Shown in pieces: positions 47,436 to 57,100 of a stretch of 64,000 bases of DNA. The stretch is from Cognaticolwellia beringensis (GTDB lineage: Bacteria > Pseudomonadota > Gammaproteobacteria > Enterobacterales > Alteromonadaceae), in contig NZ_CP020465.1 in the NCBI RefSeq assembly GCF_002076895.1, forward strand, positions 310,001-374,000, read 5' to 3'. Numbering within the stretch: position 1 is the first letter of the stretch; every line of letters begins with the position of its first letter. The translations under genes were made by a program, and so were the position numbers. Below the pieces are notes generated by a model, which searched no databases, had not been told where the DNA came from, and saw nothing but the letters and a program-made list of their open reading frames with translations.

Positions 47436-48948
47436 CCTAGCCATATTTAGGTTTCAAATTTTGTATCACATTTTAATATTTTTGACGGCATAAATGCCGA
47501 CCTACAATGATCAATATCTAACCTTTATTTAGGTGTGTTATTTGTAGGTTGGGCTTTAGCCCATCATTCTCCAGCATTACTCTAATGACTGACATCCATG
47601 TATGTCGACGCTCCTAGCCATATTTAGGTTTCACATTTTAATATTTTTGACGGCATAAATGCCGACCTACAATGATCAATATCTAAGCTGTATTTAGGTG
47701 TGTTATTTGTAGGTTGGGCTTCAGGCCATCATTCTCCAGCATTACTCTAATGACTATCATCCATGTACGTCGAAGCTCCTAGCCATATTTAGGATTCACA
47801 TTTTGTATCACATTTTAATATTTTTGACGGCATAAATGCCGACCTACAATGATCAATATCTAACCTTTATTTAGGTGTGTTATTTGTAGGTTGGGCTTTA
47901 GCCCATCATTCTCCAGCATTACTCTAATGACTGACATCCATGTATGTCGACGCTCCTAGCCATATTTAGGTTTCACATTTTAATATTTTTGACGGCATAA
48001 ATGCCGACCTACAATGATCAATATCTAAGCTGTATTTAGGTGTGTTATTTGTAGGTTGGGCTTCAGGCCATCATTCTCCAGCATTACTCTAATGACTATC
48101 ATCCATGTACGTCGAAGCTCCTAGCCATATTTAGGATTCACATTTTGTATCACATTTTAATATTTTTGACGGCATAAATGCCGACCTACAATGATCAATA
48201 TCTAACCTTTATTTAGGTGTGTTATTTGTAGGTTGGGCTTTAGCCCATCATTCTCCAGCATTACTCTAATGACTGACATCCATGTATGTCGACGCTCCTA
48301 GCCATATTTAGGTTTCACATTTTTATACTTTTGACGGCATAAATGCCGACCTACAATGATCAGTATCTAACCTTTATTTAGGTGTGTTATTTGTAGGTTG
48401 GGCTCAGCCCATCATTCTCCAGCATCACTCTAATAACTGACATCCTGTACGTCGATGCTCCTAGCCATATTTAGGATTCAAATTTTGTATCACATTTTTA
48501 TACTTTTGACGGCATAAATGCCGACCTACAATGATCAATATCTAACCTTTATTTAGGTGTGTTATTTGTAGGTTGGGCTTCAGCCCATCATTCTCCAGCA
48601 TTACTCTAATGACTGACATCCATGTACGTCGACGCTCCTAGCCATATTTAGGTTTCAAATTTTGTATCACATTTTTATACATTTGACGGCATAAATGCCG
48701 ACCTACAATGATCAATATCTAAGCTTTATTTAGGTGTGTTATTTGTAGGATGGGCTTCAGCCCATCATTCTCCAGCATCACTCTAATGACTGACACCCAT
48801 GTACGTCGCCGCTCCTAGCCATATTTAGGTTTCAAATTTTGTATCACATTTTTATACATTTGACGGCATAAATGCCGACCTACAATGATCAATATCTAAC
48901 CTGTATTTAGGTGTGTTATTTGTAGGTTGGGCTTTAGCCCATCATTCT
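47436..48948. repeat. nine-unit tandem array of paired REP palindromes
   Basis: Nine units of 163-177 bp begin at 47436, 47613, 47778, 47955, 48120, 48297, 48460, 48637 and 48814. Units 1-6 fall into three dimers of about 342 bp with alternating 177/165-bp members. Each unit holds two inverted palindromes sharing the head TTGTAGGT and tail TC. One, on the minus strand, has stem CGGCAT-tt-ATGCCG (copy 1 at 47484-47507). The other, on the plus strand, has stem TGGGCT-tt-AGCCCA (copy 1 at 47542-47568). The GTAG head plus palindrome is the layout of REP sequences mobilised by RAYT transposases. No RAYT gene is in the window. Confidence 0.88.
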
Positions 48949-49048
48949 GATTTAATAGTTTATTTATTCTTATAGCGTATTTTTTTGACTTAAATACGAG
49001 CAACAAAACCCCATTCAACTTATATGTAACATGCCCTTCTTAACTTTC

Positions 49049-49064
49049 TGGCACTTTATTTGCA
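49049..49064 (+). promoter_or_regulatory. consensus sigma-54 promoter of flgF operon
   Basis: TGGCAC-TTTAT-TTGCA is an exact match to the RpoN -24/-12 consensus. It lies 40 bases before the flgF start and just downstream of the REP array. Confidence 0.88.
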
Positions 49065-49103
49065 ACACATCAAATATGATTAATATTATGGGTGAATTTC
49101 ATT

Positions 49104-49847
49104 ATGGATAAGATGCTGTATATCGCCATGAGTGGCGCGAAGCAAAACATGCAAGCCTTATCAGTCACTGCTAATAACCTCGCTAACGCCAAAACTACAG
49201 GCTTTAAAGCTGATTTAGCCAATGCTAGAGCAATGCAAGCTTTCGGTGAAGGCTTACCGTCTCGGGTGTTTTCAATGACCGAACGTGCAGGCCAAAACTT
49301 TGACAGTGGTGCTTTATTAAGTACTGGACGTGATCTTGACCTCGCGATTCAAGGCGAAGGTTGGCTGACAGTGCAAACTGAAGATGGTAGTGAAGCTTAT
49401 ACCCGTAATGGTCAGTTGAAATTAAGCGATAATGGGGCACTTGAAACATCAAGAGGTGATCTCGTTATTGGCGACAGAGGACCCATTTTCTTACCATTAC
49501 CCATTAGTAAACTTAATATTTCTGCTGACGGTACCATCATGGTTCAGCCTGAAGGTGCGCCGAGTAATGTTCAAGAAGAAGTGGGCAGAATTAAATTTGT
49601 TAACCCAGACAATCGCTTGCTAGAAAAAGGCAATGATGGCCTATTTCGTCGTAAAGACGGCAATAATGAGCCGGCTGATATTACGGTAAAAGTCGCGAGT
49701 GGCTCATTAGAATCAAGTAACGTAAACCCTATCAGTGAAATGACCGATATGATCGCGCTGCAGCGTCAATTTGAAATGCAGTTAAAAATGATGAAAACTG
49801 CCGAAGAAATTGATTCAAGTGCAGCTTCATTATTACGAGCGTTCTAA
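49104..49847 (+). CDS. flgF: flagellar basal-body rod protein FlgF
   Basis: 247-aa proximal rod protein. The ATG at 49104 (MDKMLYIAMSGA) has GGGTGA at good spacing; an upstream GTG adds four residues and is less likely. Rod motif NNLANAKTTGFKADL and the C-terminal SNVNPISEMTDMIALQRQFEMQ are clear. It is the first gene of the second flagellar transcription unit, with a consensus sigma-54 promoter just upstream. Confidence 0.95.
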   Translation: MDKMLYIAMSGAKQNMQALSVTANNLANAKTTGFKADLANARAMQAFGEGLPSRVFSMTERAGQNFDSGALLSTGRDLDLAIQGEGWLTVQTEDGSEAYTRNGQLKLSDNGALETSRGDLVIGDRGPIFLPLPISKLNISADGTIMVQPEGAPSNVQEEVGRIKFVNPDNRLLEKGNDGLFRRKDGNNEPADITVKVASGSLESSNVNPISEMTDMIALQRQFEMQLKMMKTAEEIDSSAASLLRAF

Positions 49848-49867
49848 ATAAATTTTTGAGGTGATGT

Positions 49868-50656
49868 ATGAACCCAGCATTATGGATTAGTAAAACAGGC
49901 TTAGATGCGCAAACTAAAGAAATTGCGGTTATATCTAACAACTTGGCGAACGCCAGTACTATTGGTTTTAAAAAGAGCCGCGCGGTATTTGAAGACTTAC
50001 TTTATCAAAATATTAACCAACCAGGTGGTCGTTCAGCGCAAGATACTGAAATGCCGTCAGGGTTAATGTTAGGTGCGGGTACCAAAGTGGTGGCAACACA
50101 AAAAATTCATACCCAAGGTGACATGCTTAATACTGATAATGCATTGGATCTGATGATTCAAGGCGAAGGTATGTTTGAAATTTTAATGCCTGACGGCTCG
50201 TCTGCTTATTCTCGCAACGGCCAATTTACCATGGACGAAGAAGGGAACGTAGTTACGCCGGGCGCAGGTTATTTATTACAACCGCAAGTCACCGTGCCTG
50301 AAGATGCATTAAGTATCATCGTTTCACAAGACGGTGAAGTTTCTGTCACTTTGCAAGGCCAAGCTGAACCAGCCGTGGTTGGACAAATTAATACCGTTAA
50401 CTTTATTAACCCAACCGGTTTAGAGCCAATTGGGCAAAACTTATACGTTGAAACGTCAGTCAGTGGTGCGCCACAAGAAGGTGTTCCGGGTTTAGAAGGT
50501 TACGGCCTATTAGTGCAAGGTGCGCTAGAAACCTCCAATGTTAATACTACAGAAGAGTTAGTTAACCTGATTGAAAGTCAGCGAGTTTATGAAATGAACT
50601 CGAAAGTTATTTCAGCAGTTGACCAAATGCTTAGCTACATTAATCAGCAGCTATAG
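49868..50656 (+). CDS. flgG: flagellar distal rod protein FlgG
   Basis: 262-aa distal rod subunit. N-terminal MNPALWISKTGLDAQTKEIA and SNNLANASTIGFKKSRAVFEDLLYQ, and C-terminal SNVNTTEELVNLIESQRVYEMNSKVISA, match FlgG fully. It lies 20 bases after flgF and its end precedes the flgH start by 16 bases. Confidence 0.96.
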   Translation: MNPALWISKTGLDAQTKEIAVISNNLANASTIGFKKSRAVFEDLLYQNINQPGGRSAQDTEMPSGLMLGAGTKVVATQKIHTQGDMLNTDNALDLMIQGEGMFEILMPDGSSAYSRNGQFTMDEEGNVVTPGAGYLLQPQVTVPEDALSIIVSQDGEVSVTLQGQAEPAVVGQINTVNFINPTGLEPIGQNLYVETSVSGAPQEGVPGLEGYGLLVQGALETSNVNTTEELVNLIESQRVYEMNSKVISAVDQMLSYINQQL

Positions 50657-50672
50657 AATTGAGGAAAGGTTC

Positions 50673-51380
50673 ATGAAAGGCAAAAAACAGTCATTTTTAA
50701 GCACCTTAGTTACGGTGAGCATAGTTACATTACTGTTTACTGGCTGTGCCAGTGTTGAACAGGCAAAAACAATGCCTAATGATCCTGACTTTGCACCTAT
50801 TTTGCCGGAAATGGAAGATGTACCTTTAGTACCAACAGGCTCACTTTTTAACGTCAACTATGTCAATAACATCTATTCAGATTCTAAAGCGCATCGTGTT
50901 GGCGATATTATTTCAGTAATTTTAAGTGAAAGTACACAAGCCAATAAAAATGCAAAAACTGAGTTGAAGAAAGACAATGGCGCATCAATGAGTCCAATTA
51001 CGGGTATTGGTGGCGCGGCGATAAACTTCAATAACAAGGCATTACAATTTGGTTATGACCAAACGTCAAATTTTAAAGGTGACTCAAAAGCGGATCAGAG
51101 CAATAGCTTAGCCGGCAATATTTCTGTTCATGTTTTAAGAGTGCTTCCCAATGGTAATTTGATGATCCGTGGCGAAAAGTGGATGTCATTAAATAATGGT
51201 GATGAATATATTCGCTTAACAGGCATAGTTCGCTCGCAAGACATCAGCTCAGATAACACGGTTACCTCCAGTAAAGTAGCTAACGCTCGTATTGAATATG
51301 CCGGAACGGGCACCTTCGCTGACGTGCAAGAGCAAGGCTGGTTGTCGAAGTTTTTCAATAGTTCATGGTGGCCTCTTTAG
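50673..51380 (+). CDS. flgH: flagellar L-ring lipoprotein FlgH
   Basis: 235-aa outer-membrane ring lipoprotein. The start at 50673 has GAGGAAAGG upstream and gives a signal sequence with lipobox FTGC (Cys25); the longer frame overlaps flgG. Diagnostic stretches are VGDIISVILSESTQANKNAKTEL, SLAGNISVHVLRVLPNGNLMIRGEKWM and the closing ARIEYAGTGTFADVQEQGWLSKFFN. Confidence 0.95.
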   Translation: MKGKKQSFLSTLVTVSIVTLLFTGCASVEQAKTMPNDPDFAPILPEMEDVPLVPTGSLFNVNYVNNIYSDSKAHRVGDIISVILSESTQANKNAKTELKKDNGASMSPITGIGGAAINFNNKALQFGYDQTSNFKGDSKADQSNSLAGNISVHVLRVLPNGNLMIRGEKWMSLNNGDEYIRLTGIVRSQDISSDNTVTSSKVANARIEYAGTGTFADVQEQGWLSKFFNSSWWPL

Positions 51381-51392
51381 TAGGATAATATA

Positions 51393-52487
51393 ATGAAAAA
51401 ATATTTAGTTAGCTTCGCTTGTTTAATCTCCATGCTTTTTTTGCCAGAGGCGAGTGCCCAACGCATTAAAGATTTGGCTGACGTTGCTGGTGTGCGCAGT
51501 AACCAATTAATCGGTTATGGTTTGGTTGTAGGTTTGCCGGGTACAGGCGAGCAAAGCCCATTTACCGAGCAAAGCTTTAAAACCATGTTGAGTAACTTTG
51601 GTATTAAAATGCCAACGAACTTAAAGCCGAAAATCAAGAATGTTGCTGCCGTGGCTGTGCATGCTGAATTACCAGCATTTTCAAAACCAGGGCAAAAAAT
51701 TGACGTCACGGTGTCATCAATGGGCAGTGCGCAAAGTTTACGTGGTGGTACGTTAATACAAACTATTTTAATGGGACTAGACGGCAATGCTTATGCGGTT
51801 GCACAAGGCAGTTTAATTGTCAGTGGCTTAGGTGCTGAAGGGTTAGATGGCTCAAAAGTTATTGCCAACACCCCAACGGTAGGTCGTATTGCCAATGGTG
51901 CCATGGTTGAGCGAGAAGTATTATCGCCTTTTACCTCTGGTGACCATATTACCTTCAATCTTCATAATGCTGACTTTACTACGGCCAAACGTCTTTCAGA
52001 CACCATTAACAACTTGATTTCTGGTTCTGCACGCGCAATTGATGCCGCATCAGTGCAAGTTACAGCCCCTAGAGATGCCGCAGATCGTGTTAGCTTTTTG
52101 GCAACCTTAGAAAATTTAGAGTTTGAACCAGGCACACCATCAGCAAAAATCATTGTAAATTCGCGTACCGGTACCATCGTTATTGGTGCTGATGTTCGTC
52201 TGTTGCCAGCAGCGATAACGCATGGCGGTATCACTGTAACGATTAATGAAGTTGAAGCTGTTTCACAACCTAATGCATTCGCAGCGGGCGAAACGGTGGC
52301 GACGAATCAATCCATTATCGATGTGAACCAAGACGACTCACGTATGTTCGTATTTGACCCAGGCGTGACATTAGACGCCTTAGTGCGAGCTATCAACCAA
52401 GTTGGCGCAGGTCCTGGCGATGTTATGGCGATATTAGAAGCCTTAGATCAAGCGGGCGCATTACGTGGGAATTTGATCATTATTTAA
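51393..52487 (+). CDS. flgI: flagellar P-ring protein FlgI
   Basis: 364-aa periplasmic ring subunit with a cleavable signal (about 1-22, ending in ASAQ). Family motifs are [49 protein letters not shown] and [21 protein letters not shown]. It needs FlgA for assembly. It starts twelve bases after flgH. Confidence 0.97.
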   Translation: MKKYLVSFACLISMLFLPEASAQRIKDLADVAGVRSNQLIGYGLVVGLPGTGEQSPFTEQSFKTMLSNFGIKMPTNLKPKIKNVAAVAVHAELPAFSKPGQKIDVTVSSMGSAQSLRGGTLIQTILMGLDGNAYAVAQGSLIVSGLGAEGLDGSKVIANTPTVGRIANGAMVEREVLSPFTSGDHITFNLHNADFTTAKRLSDTINNLISGSARAIDAASVQVTAPRDAADRVSFLATLENLEFEPGTPSAKIIVNSRTGTIVIGADVRLLPAAITHGGITVTINEVEAVSQPNAFAAGETVATNQSIIDVNQDDSRMFVFDPGVTLDALVRAINQVGAGPGDVMAILEALDQAGALRGNLIII

Positions 52488-52509
52488 TGATCAATAGGGG
52501 CTAATACCG

Positions 52510-53502
52510 ATGACAACTCGTATTGCAGATGCACAAAACTTTTTAGACGTTAATGGTTTAAACTCGATTCGCCAAGATGCGAAATCGGGTGATAAAGCAA
52601 GTAAAAAAGATGCCCTCGAACAAGCGGCTAAACAGTTTGAAGCTATTTTTATGCAAATGCTGATGAAAAGCATGCGTAAAGCGCAAGCCGTGTTAGAGGC
52701 AGACAGCCCGTTGAACTCTGAGTCAACCAAATTTTATCGTGACATGCATGATCAACAAATGTCGCTCGAGCTTTCTAATAATGGCGCTTTAGGTCTTGCA
52801 CCGTTAATCGTTCGCCAACTTGGTGGCGACAGTGAAAACTTTACGCCTCATACAATATTACGCAGTGACGGTAACCTTGATAGCCGCGGCAGTGTACGTA
52901 TTAGCGAACCTTCATTGGTAAACACGATAAGTTTAGTCAAAGACTCGTCAATGCAGCAGGATCCTAACAAAGATCGTCAAACAAATGGCTCAATTGCAGC
53001 CCAAGCGGCGAACATGCTGCAAACCCCTACATTTAAAGAACCCAAAGATTTTGTTAGTGCCTTAACCGCTGATGCTAAACGTGTACAAGAGAAAATTAAT
53101 GTACCATTTGAAGTGGTTATAGCCCAAGCCGCACTAGAAACAGGCTGGGGGCAAAAAATAATTAAAACCGATTCAGGTGAAAGCTCGAATAATTTATTTA
53201 ATATTAAAGCTGATAGCCGTTGGGCTGGCGAGAAAACACATAAAGAAACCTTAGAGTTTGAAGATGGCGCTATGGTGAAGAAACGTGAGCCTTTCAGGGT
53301 CTACGAGTCTATCGGTCAAAGTGTTAATGACTACGTGAATTTACTTACCCAAAGTGAGCGCTACCAAGGCGCATTAGAAAAATCTACAGATGTGGAGCAA
53401 TTTTTGCATAACCTACAGAGTGCTGGTTATGCTACCGACCCAAATTACGCTAAAAAGATAATGGGGACACTTCGGACAGTAACTGGCTTATTAAATAAAT
53501 AA
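52510..53502 (+). CDS. flgJ: rod-cap protein and peptidoglycan hydrolase FlgJ
   Basis: 330-aa two-domain protein. An N-terminal rod-capping domain (about 25-105, AAKQFEAIFMQMLMKSMRKAQ) is followed by a C-terminal glucosaminidase domain (about 175-325) with the catalytic Glu in VVIAQAALETGWGQK and NNLFNIKA. It digests peptidoglycan to let the rod through. Located between flgI and flgK. Confidence 0.95.
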   Translation: MTTRIADAQNFLDVNGLNSIRQDAKSGDKASKKDALEQAAKQFEAIFMQMLMKSMRKAQAVLEADSPLNSESTKFYRDMHDQQMSLELSNNGALGLAPLIVRQLGGDSENFTPHTILRSDGNLDSRGSVRISEPSLVNTISLVKDSSMQQDPNKDRQTNGSIAAQAANMLQTPTFKEPKDFVSALTADAKRVQEKINVPFEVVIAQAALETGWGQKIIKTDSGESSNNLFNIKADSRWAGEKTHKETLEFEDGAMVKKREPFRVYESIGQSVNDYVNLLTQSERYQGALEKSTDVEQFLHNLQSAGYATDPNYAKKIMGTLRTVTGLLNK

Positions 53503-53554
53503 GACTACCGATAATTTCGCTGTTGAAATTAAGGTTACTGTAGGAGTTTAGGTC

Positions 53555-55585
53555 ATGTCGATTAATCTGTATCAAACTGGTGTAAGTGGTTTACTGTCCG
53601 CGCAGCAACAGTTAGCGACTACAGGACATAACATTGCTAACGTTAATACCGAAGGCTACACCCGTCAGCGTACAGAGCAGGGTTCAGCGGTTGGAAATTA
53701 TAACGGTGGTAATTTTGTTGGCTCTGGTACTTATGTTCAAGACATAACACGCCTCTACGATCAATTTTCTTATAAAGAACAATTACTCAATAAAAGTAAC
53801 TTGGGTAATGCTGATTCTATTAGTTTAGACCTTAACCAATTAAACGAAATAATGTCATTCTCCAGCGAAGCTATTGGTGGCGCTATTGATCGTTTTTATC
53901 AAGCAGTTAACGGCATAGCCGACAATCCAAATGACCTTGGCTTACGAAATATTGCCCTTAGCCAAGCTAACGTACTCGCAAAAGATTTTAACAGTTTAAA
54001 TTATAATTTAGACCAACTTGAAAAGTCGACTAACGGTGAAATAGAGCAAATGGCGAGTAAAATTTCGCAAATCTCACTCGACTTAGCGAAAATCAATGAA
54101 CAAATATTACAGAATAAAGATTTAAACCTCACCGGCCAACCGAATGATTTATTAGATAAACGTGATCAATTGGTTAATCAACTGGGTGAATATACCTCGG
54201 TTCATACCATTGAAGATACGCATGGCGTAATGACCGTGATGATCGGCAATGGCGCAACGCTGGTCGCCGGTATTACGCCTTTAACGGTGAGTGTGGAAGC
54301 GGGCGACCCTGATGCATTACAAACTAAATTACAGCTAAATAGCCGTAACGGTAAAGTCGCACTCGATGCATCTAAACTCGGCGGTGCTATTGCCGCTAAA
54401 ATTGAATACCGTGATGAACATGTGGCAAAAGCGCGCAGCGAGCTTAATCTTTTAGCTATGGCCGTTTCAGAAACATTAAATCAATCACAAGCTAAAGGTT
54501 TGGATTTAAATGCTAAACAGGGTTTAGATATTTTTACTGATATCAATGCCACCAATCTACAAAATTCACGGGTTTTAGCATCGTCAAAAAATACAGGTAC
54601 TGTGCAGGCTGGCATTAATATAACCGATGTTTCTTTAGTGCCAGCGAATGATTTTACCATTAAATATGATGGTACAGACTACATCATGACGAATGCTCAA
54701 AACGGTTCGACGACAACATTAGTTGCTTCGTCTCCTGGTGTTTATCCAACAGATTATGGTTTTGAGTTTAAGGTTAACTCAGGCACGCCAAGTACTGATG
54801 ATCGCTTTACCCTGCGACCAACAGAAAATAGCGCAGCATTAATGAAGGTAACGCTAACTGATCCTAAATCGATAGCCGCTAGTTCGGCGATTGGGGTAGA
54901 AGCAGATGAAAATAATGTCAGTAATGGCTCTGTCAGTATTATAAATGTGGCTGATCCGGAAGTCGCTCGCTCATACACTGATGGCACCAATGCCAATATA
55001 GTTGTTGATGTTTATGAAACAGCACCGCCACCACTGCCTGCACCTCAAACACCGACAGGAATATTTGAATATCGAGTTTATGATGCTGCTAATCCACCAC
55101 CTGCGCTAACTTTAGCCACTGGTACTTTCGCAGCAGGAGCCTCTGCGGTTATTGATATGCCGCCATCACCAGCTACGCCTGCATTTCAAATTGAAATAGC
55201 GGGTTTACCTGTTGGGCAAGGCACTTTAGCGCGCGAAAAATTTACTATCTCAGATGCTTTCGGCTCAGGTAACGCCACTAATGCCAATTTAATGGCCAGC
55301 ACACAAGAGCAGCAAATTCTTGGCGGTGGTAAACAAACATTTAACCAAGCATTAGCTTCGGCAACAGCTGAAGTTGGCTCGAATGCAAGCACCGCTGAAC
55401 TCGTTGCTGATACTGCGCAGGCATTATTTACTCAAGCCTATAACCGTAATCAATCTAATTCAGGGGTAAACCTTGATGAAGAAGCGGCGAACTTACTGAA
55501 ATACCAGCAAGCTTACCAAGCGTCGTCACAGATAATTTCAGTGGCAAATACCATATTCGATACCTTATTAGCGGTCTCTAGATAG
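53555..55585 (+). CDS. flgK: hook-filament junction protein FlgK
   Basis: 676-aa HAP1 with the N-terminal INLYQTGVSGLLSAQQQLAT and GHNIANVNTEGYTRQR motifs, and the C-terminal NLDEEAANLLKYQQAYQASSQIISVANTIFDTLLAV. It is longer than enterobacterial FlgK because of a central insert (about 360-590) rich in Pro/Thr and small residues. It is the first of the flgKL pair, starting 52 bases after flgJ. Confidence 0.95.
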   Translation: MSINLYQTGVSGLLSAQQQLATTGHNIANVNTEGYTRQRTEQGSAVGNYNGGNFVGSGTYVQDITRLYDQFSYKEQLLNKSNLGNADSISLDLNQLNEIMSFSSEAIGGAIDRFYQAVNGIADNPNDLGLRNIALSQANVLAKDFNSLNYNLDQLEKSTNGEIEQMASKISQISLDLAKINEQILQNKDLNLTGQPNDLLDKRDQLVNQLGEYTSVHTIEDTHGVMTVMIGNGATLVAGITPLTVSVEAGDPDALQTKLQLNSRNGKVALDASKLGGAIAAKIEYRDEHVAKARSELNLLAMAVSETLNQSQAKGLDLNAKQGLDIFTDINATNLQNSRVLASSKNTGTVQAGINITDVSLVPANDFTIKYDGTDYIMTNAQNGSTTTLVASSPGVYPTDYGFEFKVNSGTPSTDDRFTLRPTENSAALMKVTLTDPKSIAASSAIGVEADENNVSNGSVSIINVADPEVARSYTDGTNANIVVDVYETAPPPLPAPQTPTGIFEYRVYDAANPPPALTLATGTFAAGASAVIDMPPSPATPAFQIEIAGLPVGQGTLAREKFTISDAFGSGNATNANLMASTQEQQILGGGKQTFNQALASATAEVGSNASTAELVADTAQALFTQAYNRNQSNSGVNLDEEAANLLKYQQAYQASSQIISVANTIFDTLLAVSR

Positions 55586-55593
55586 GAGTTATT

Positions 55594-56799
55594 ATGCGCG
55601 TTTCAACAGCACAATTTTATATGCAAAGTAGCAAGCAGATGTCTAGCCAACAATCGAGTCTTAACGAGCAGGTTAGTCATATTTCCACAGGTAAACGCGT
55701 TGTTACCGCTAAAGATGATGCCGTAGCTTATGGCACACTAGCCGGTTATAAAAATGACCTGGCCAATATTGATAAATACCAACGTAATATTATCCAAGCA
55801 GAAAATCACAACAGTTTAATTGATACTTCGCTATCCAATGCTGAAGATATTATGAATGAATTAAGAGATTTAATGCTACAAGCCAACAATGGTGTGTATT
55901 CAGCAGATGACCTTGCATCAATCGGTCAGCAAGCGAGTCAGGCTTTACAACAAATCCTAGACATTGCTAACACTAAAGATGAATCAGGCAGTTATGCTTT
56001 TGCTGGTTATCAAATAGATGATGCACCATTTGTATTACAGGCTGATAATTCAGTGACCTATCGTGCCGATAATGGTGTTAGGGAGCTACAAATAGCAAAA
56101 AACGTTTCTATTGCGACTAATCAAAGTGGTGAAAAAGTTTTCGAAAAAGTGCCAAACGCTATTGGTGACTTTTCGGCTATTTATAATATCAATACCTCAG
56201 GTTTAGGTGTTGAAAGCGCCGTAGTCGCAGATCCAAGTAATTATGATAGATCAGCAAACCCTGCAGACTTTACGATTAACTTCACTACAGCCTCTGACTT
56301 AACGGTTACAGACGGTGCTGGCAATGTAACTAATATTACCGGCTACGCAGCAGGGCAAACCATTGCCTTTAATGGTATTGAGGTTAAATTAAGCGGCAAT
56401 CCATTGCCGGGAGATAGCTTTACATTAACCCCGGAACAAAATATTGGTGTTTTTGACACGATAAAGTCAGCTATTGATTGGATTAATAACAAGGACAGTG
56501 GCGGTGATGACCCGCAAGTTCAGGTTGATTTTAATCAAATTCTTGAACAATTAAGCGATTCTATGAATCACCTCACGTCTCGCCGAGCAGAGTCAGGTAT
56601 TAACTTACAGGTTATCGATCGTCAAAAAAGTAATCATTTAGATACTGAGTTGTATTTGGCGTCTGGACGTTCGTCAATTGAAGACCTTGATGTTGCAGCA
56701 GCTATATCGACCTTTGAACAATCTAAAGTAGCGCTACAAGCGGCGCAGCAGACCTTTACGCAAGTGCAGGGGTTGAATTTATTTAATTATATTAGATAA
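55594..56799 (+). CDS. flgL: hook-filament junction protein FlgL
   Basis: 401-aa HAP3 with the flagellin-like N-terminal MRVSTAQFYMQSSKQMS and ISTGKRVVTAKDDAVAYGTL stretches and C-terminal DLDVAAAISTFEQSKVALQAAQQTFTQVQGLNLFNYI. It starts eight bases after flgK and is followed by about 300 gene-free bases before the first flagellin. Confidence 0.95.
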   Translation: MRVSTAQFYMQSSKQMSSQQSSLNEQVSHISTGKRVVTAKDDAVAYGTLAGYKNDLANIDKYQRNIIQAENHNSLIDTSLSNAEDIMNELRDLMLQANNGVYSADDLASIGQQASQALQQILDIANTKDESGSYAFAGYQIDDAPFVLQADNSVTYRADNGVRELQIAKNVSIATNQSGEKVFEKVPNAIGDFSAIYNINTSGLGVESAVVADPSNYDRSANPADFTINFTTASDLTVTDGAGNVTNITGYAAGQTIAFNGIEVKLSGNPLPGDSFTLTPEQNIGVFDTIKSAIDWINNKDSGGDDPQVQVDFNQILEQLSDSMNHLTSRRAESGINLQVIDRQKSNHLDTELYLASGRSSIEDLDVAAAISTFEQSKVALQAAQQTFTQVQGLNLFNYIR

Positions 56800-57100
56800 C
56801 AGCAACAAGCTAATTACGTTTTATATTTAGTAATTTAAACAAATTGGTTAATTTTGGTACAGATGTTGCTTTTATCTAGTCAGGAAACAGAAAACTGGCG
56901 CTTTGAGGTGATAAACCTTTAATCGCACAAACTGGCTGTTAAGGCCAATGTAGCCCAATTGCATTGCATAAGTTGTTTTAGTAATGAATTCGCAAATATG
57001 AATACGGGCTGAAACAAATAGTGTTGGAAGTTTGAATACATAAAGCAAACCACCTAACGCATAACAATGTTAAATATAATTTAATTACTAGGAGTCTATC
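56800..57100. other. promoter region of first flagellin
   Basis: About 300 bases holding the sigma-54-type site at 56855-56870. No sigma-28 pair with correct spacing is visible. The remaining leader to the flagellin start is long (over 200 bases) with no evident ORF. Confidence 0.55.
56855..56870 (+). promoter_or_regulatory. sigma-54 promoter of first flagellin
   Basis: TGGTAC-AGATG-TTGCT matches the RpoN consensus at both boxes except one base, with exact spacing. It sits about 230 bases before the flagellin start, giving a long untranslated leader. Confidence 0.6.

Noticed and set aside
47225..47440. 71-aa ORF made of a repeated 17-residue unit
   Set aside because: It is simply the 51-bp tandem repeat read in one frame; 51 is divisible by three so the frame stays open. 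No plausible ribosome site, and related copies elsewhere are not open.
47436..48948. Possible CRISPR array
   Set aside because: Units are 163-177 bp and similar along their whole length, with no unique spacers. The internal palindromes fit REP pairs instead, and no cas genes are present.
53507..53514. ACCGATAA resembling a FliA -10 box before flgK
   Set aside because: No TAAAGTTT-like -35 box is found at the required 11-base spacing; flgKL probably reads through from upstream or uses another promoter.
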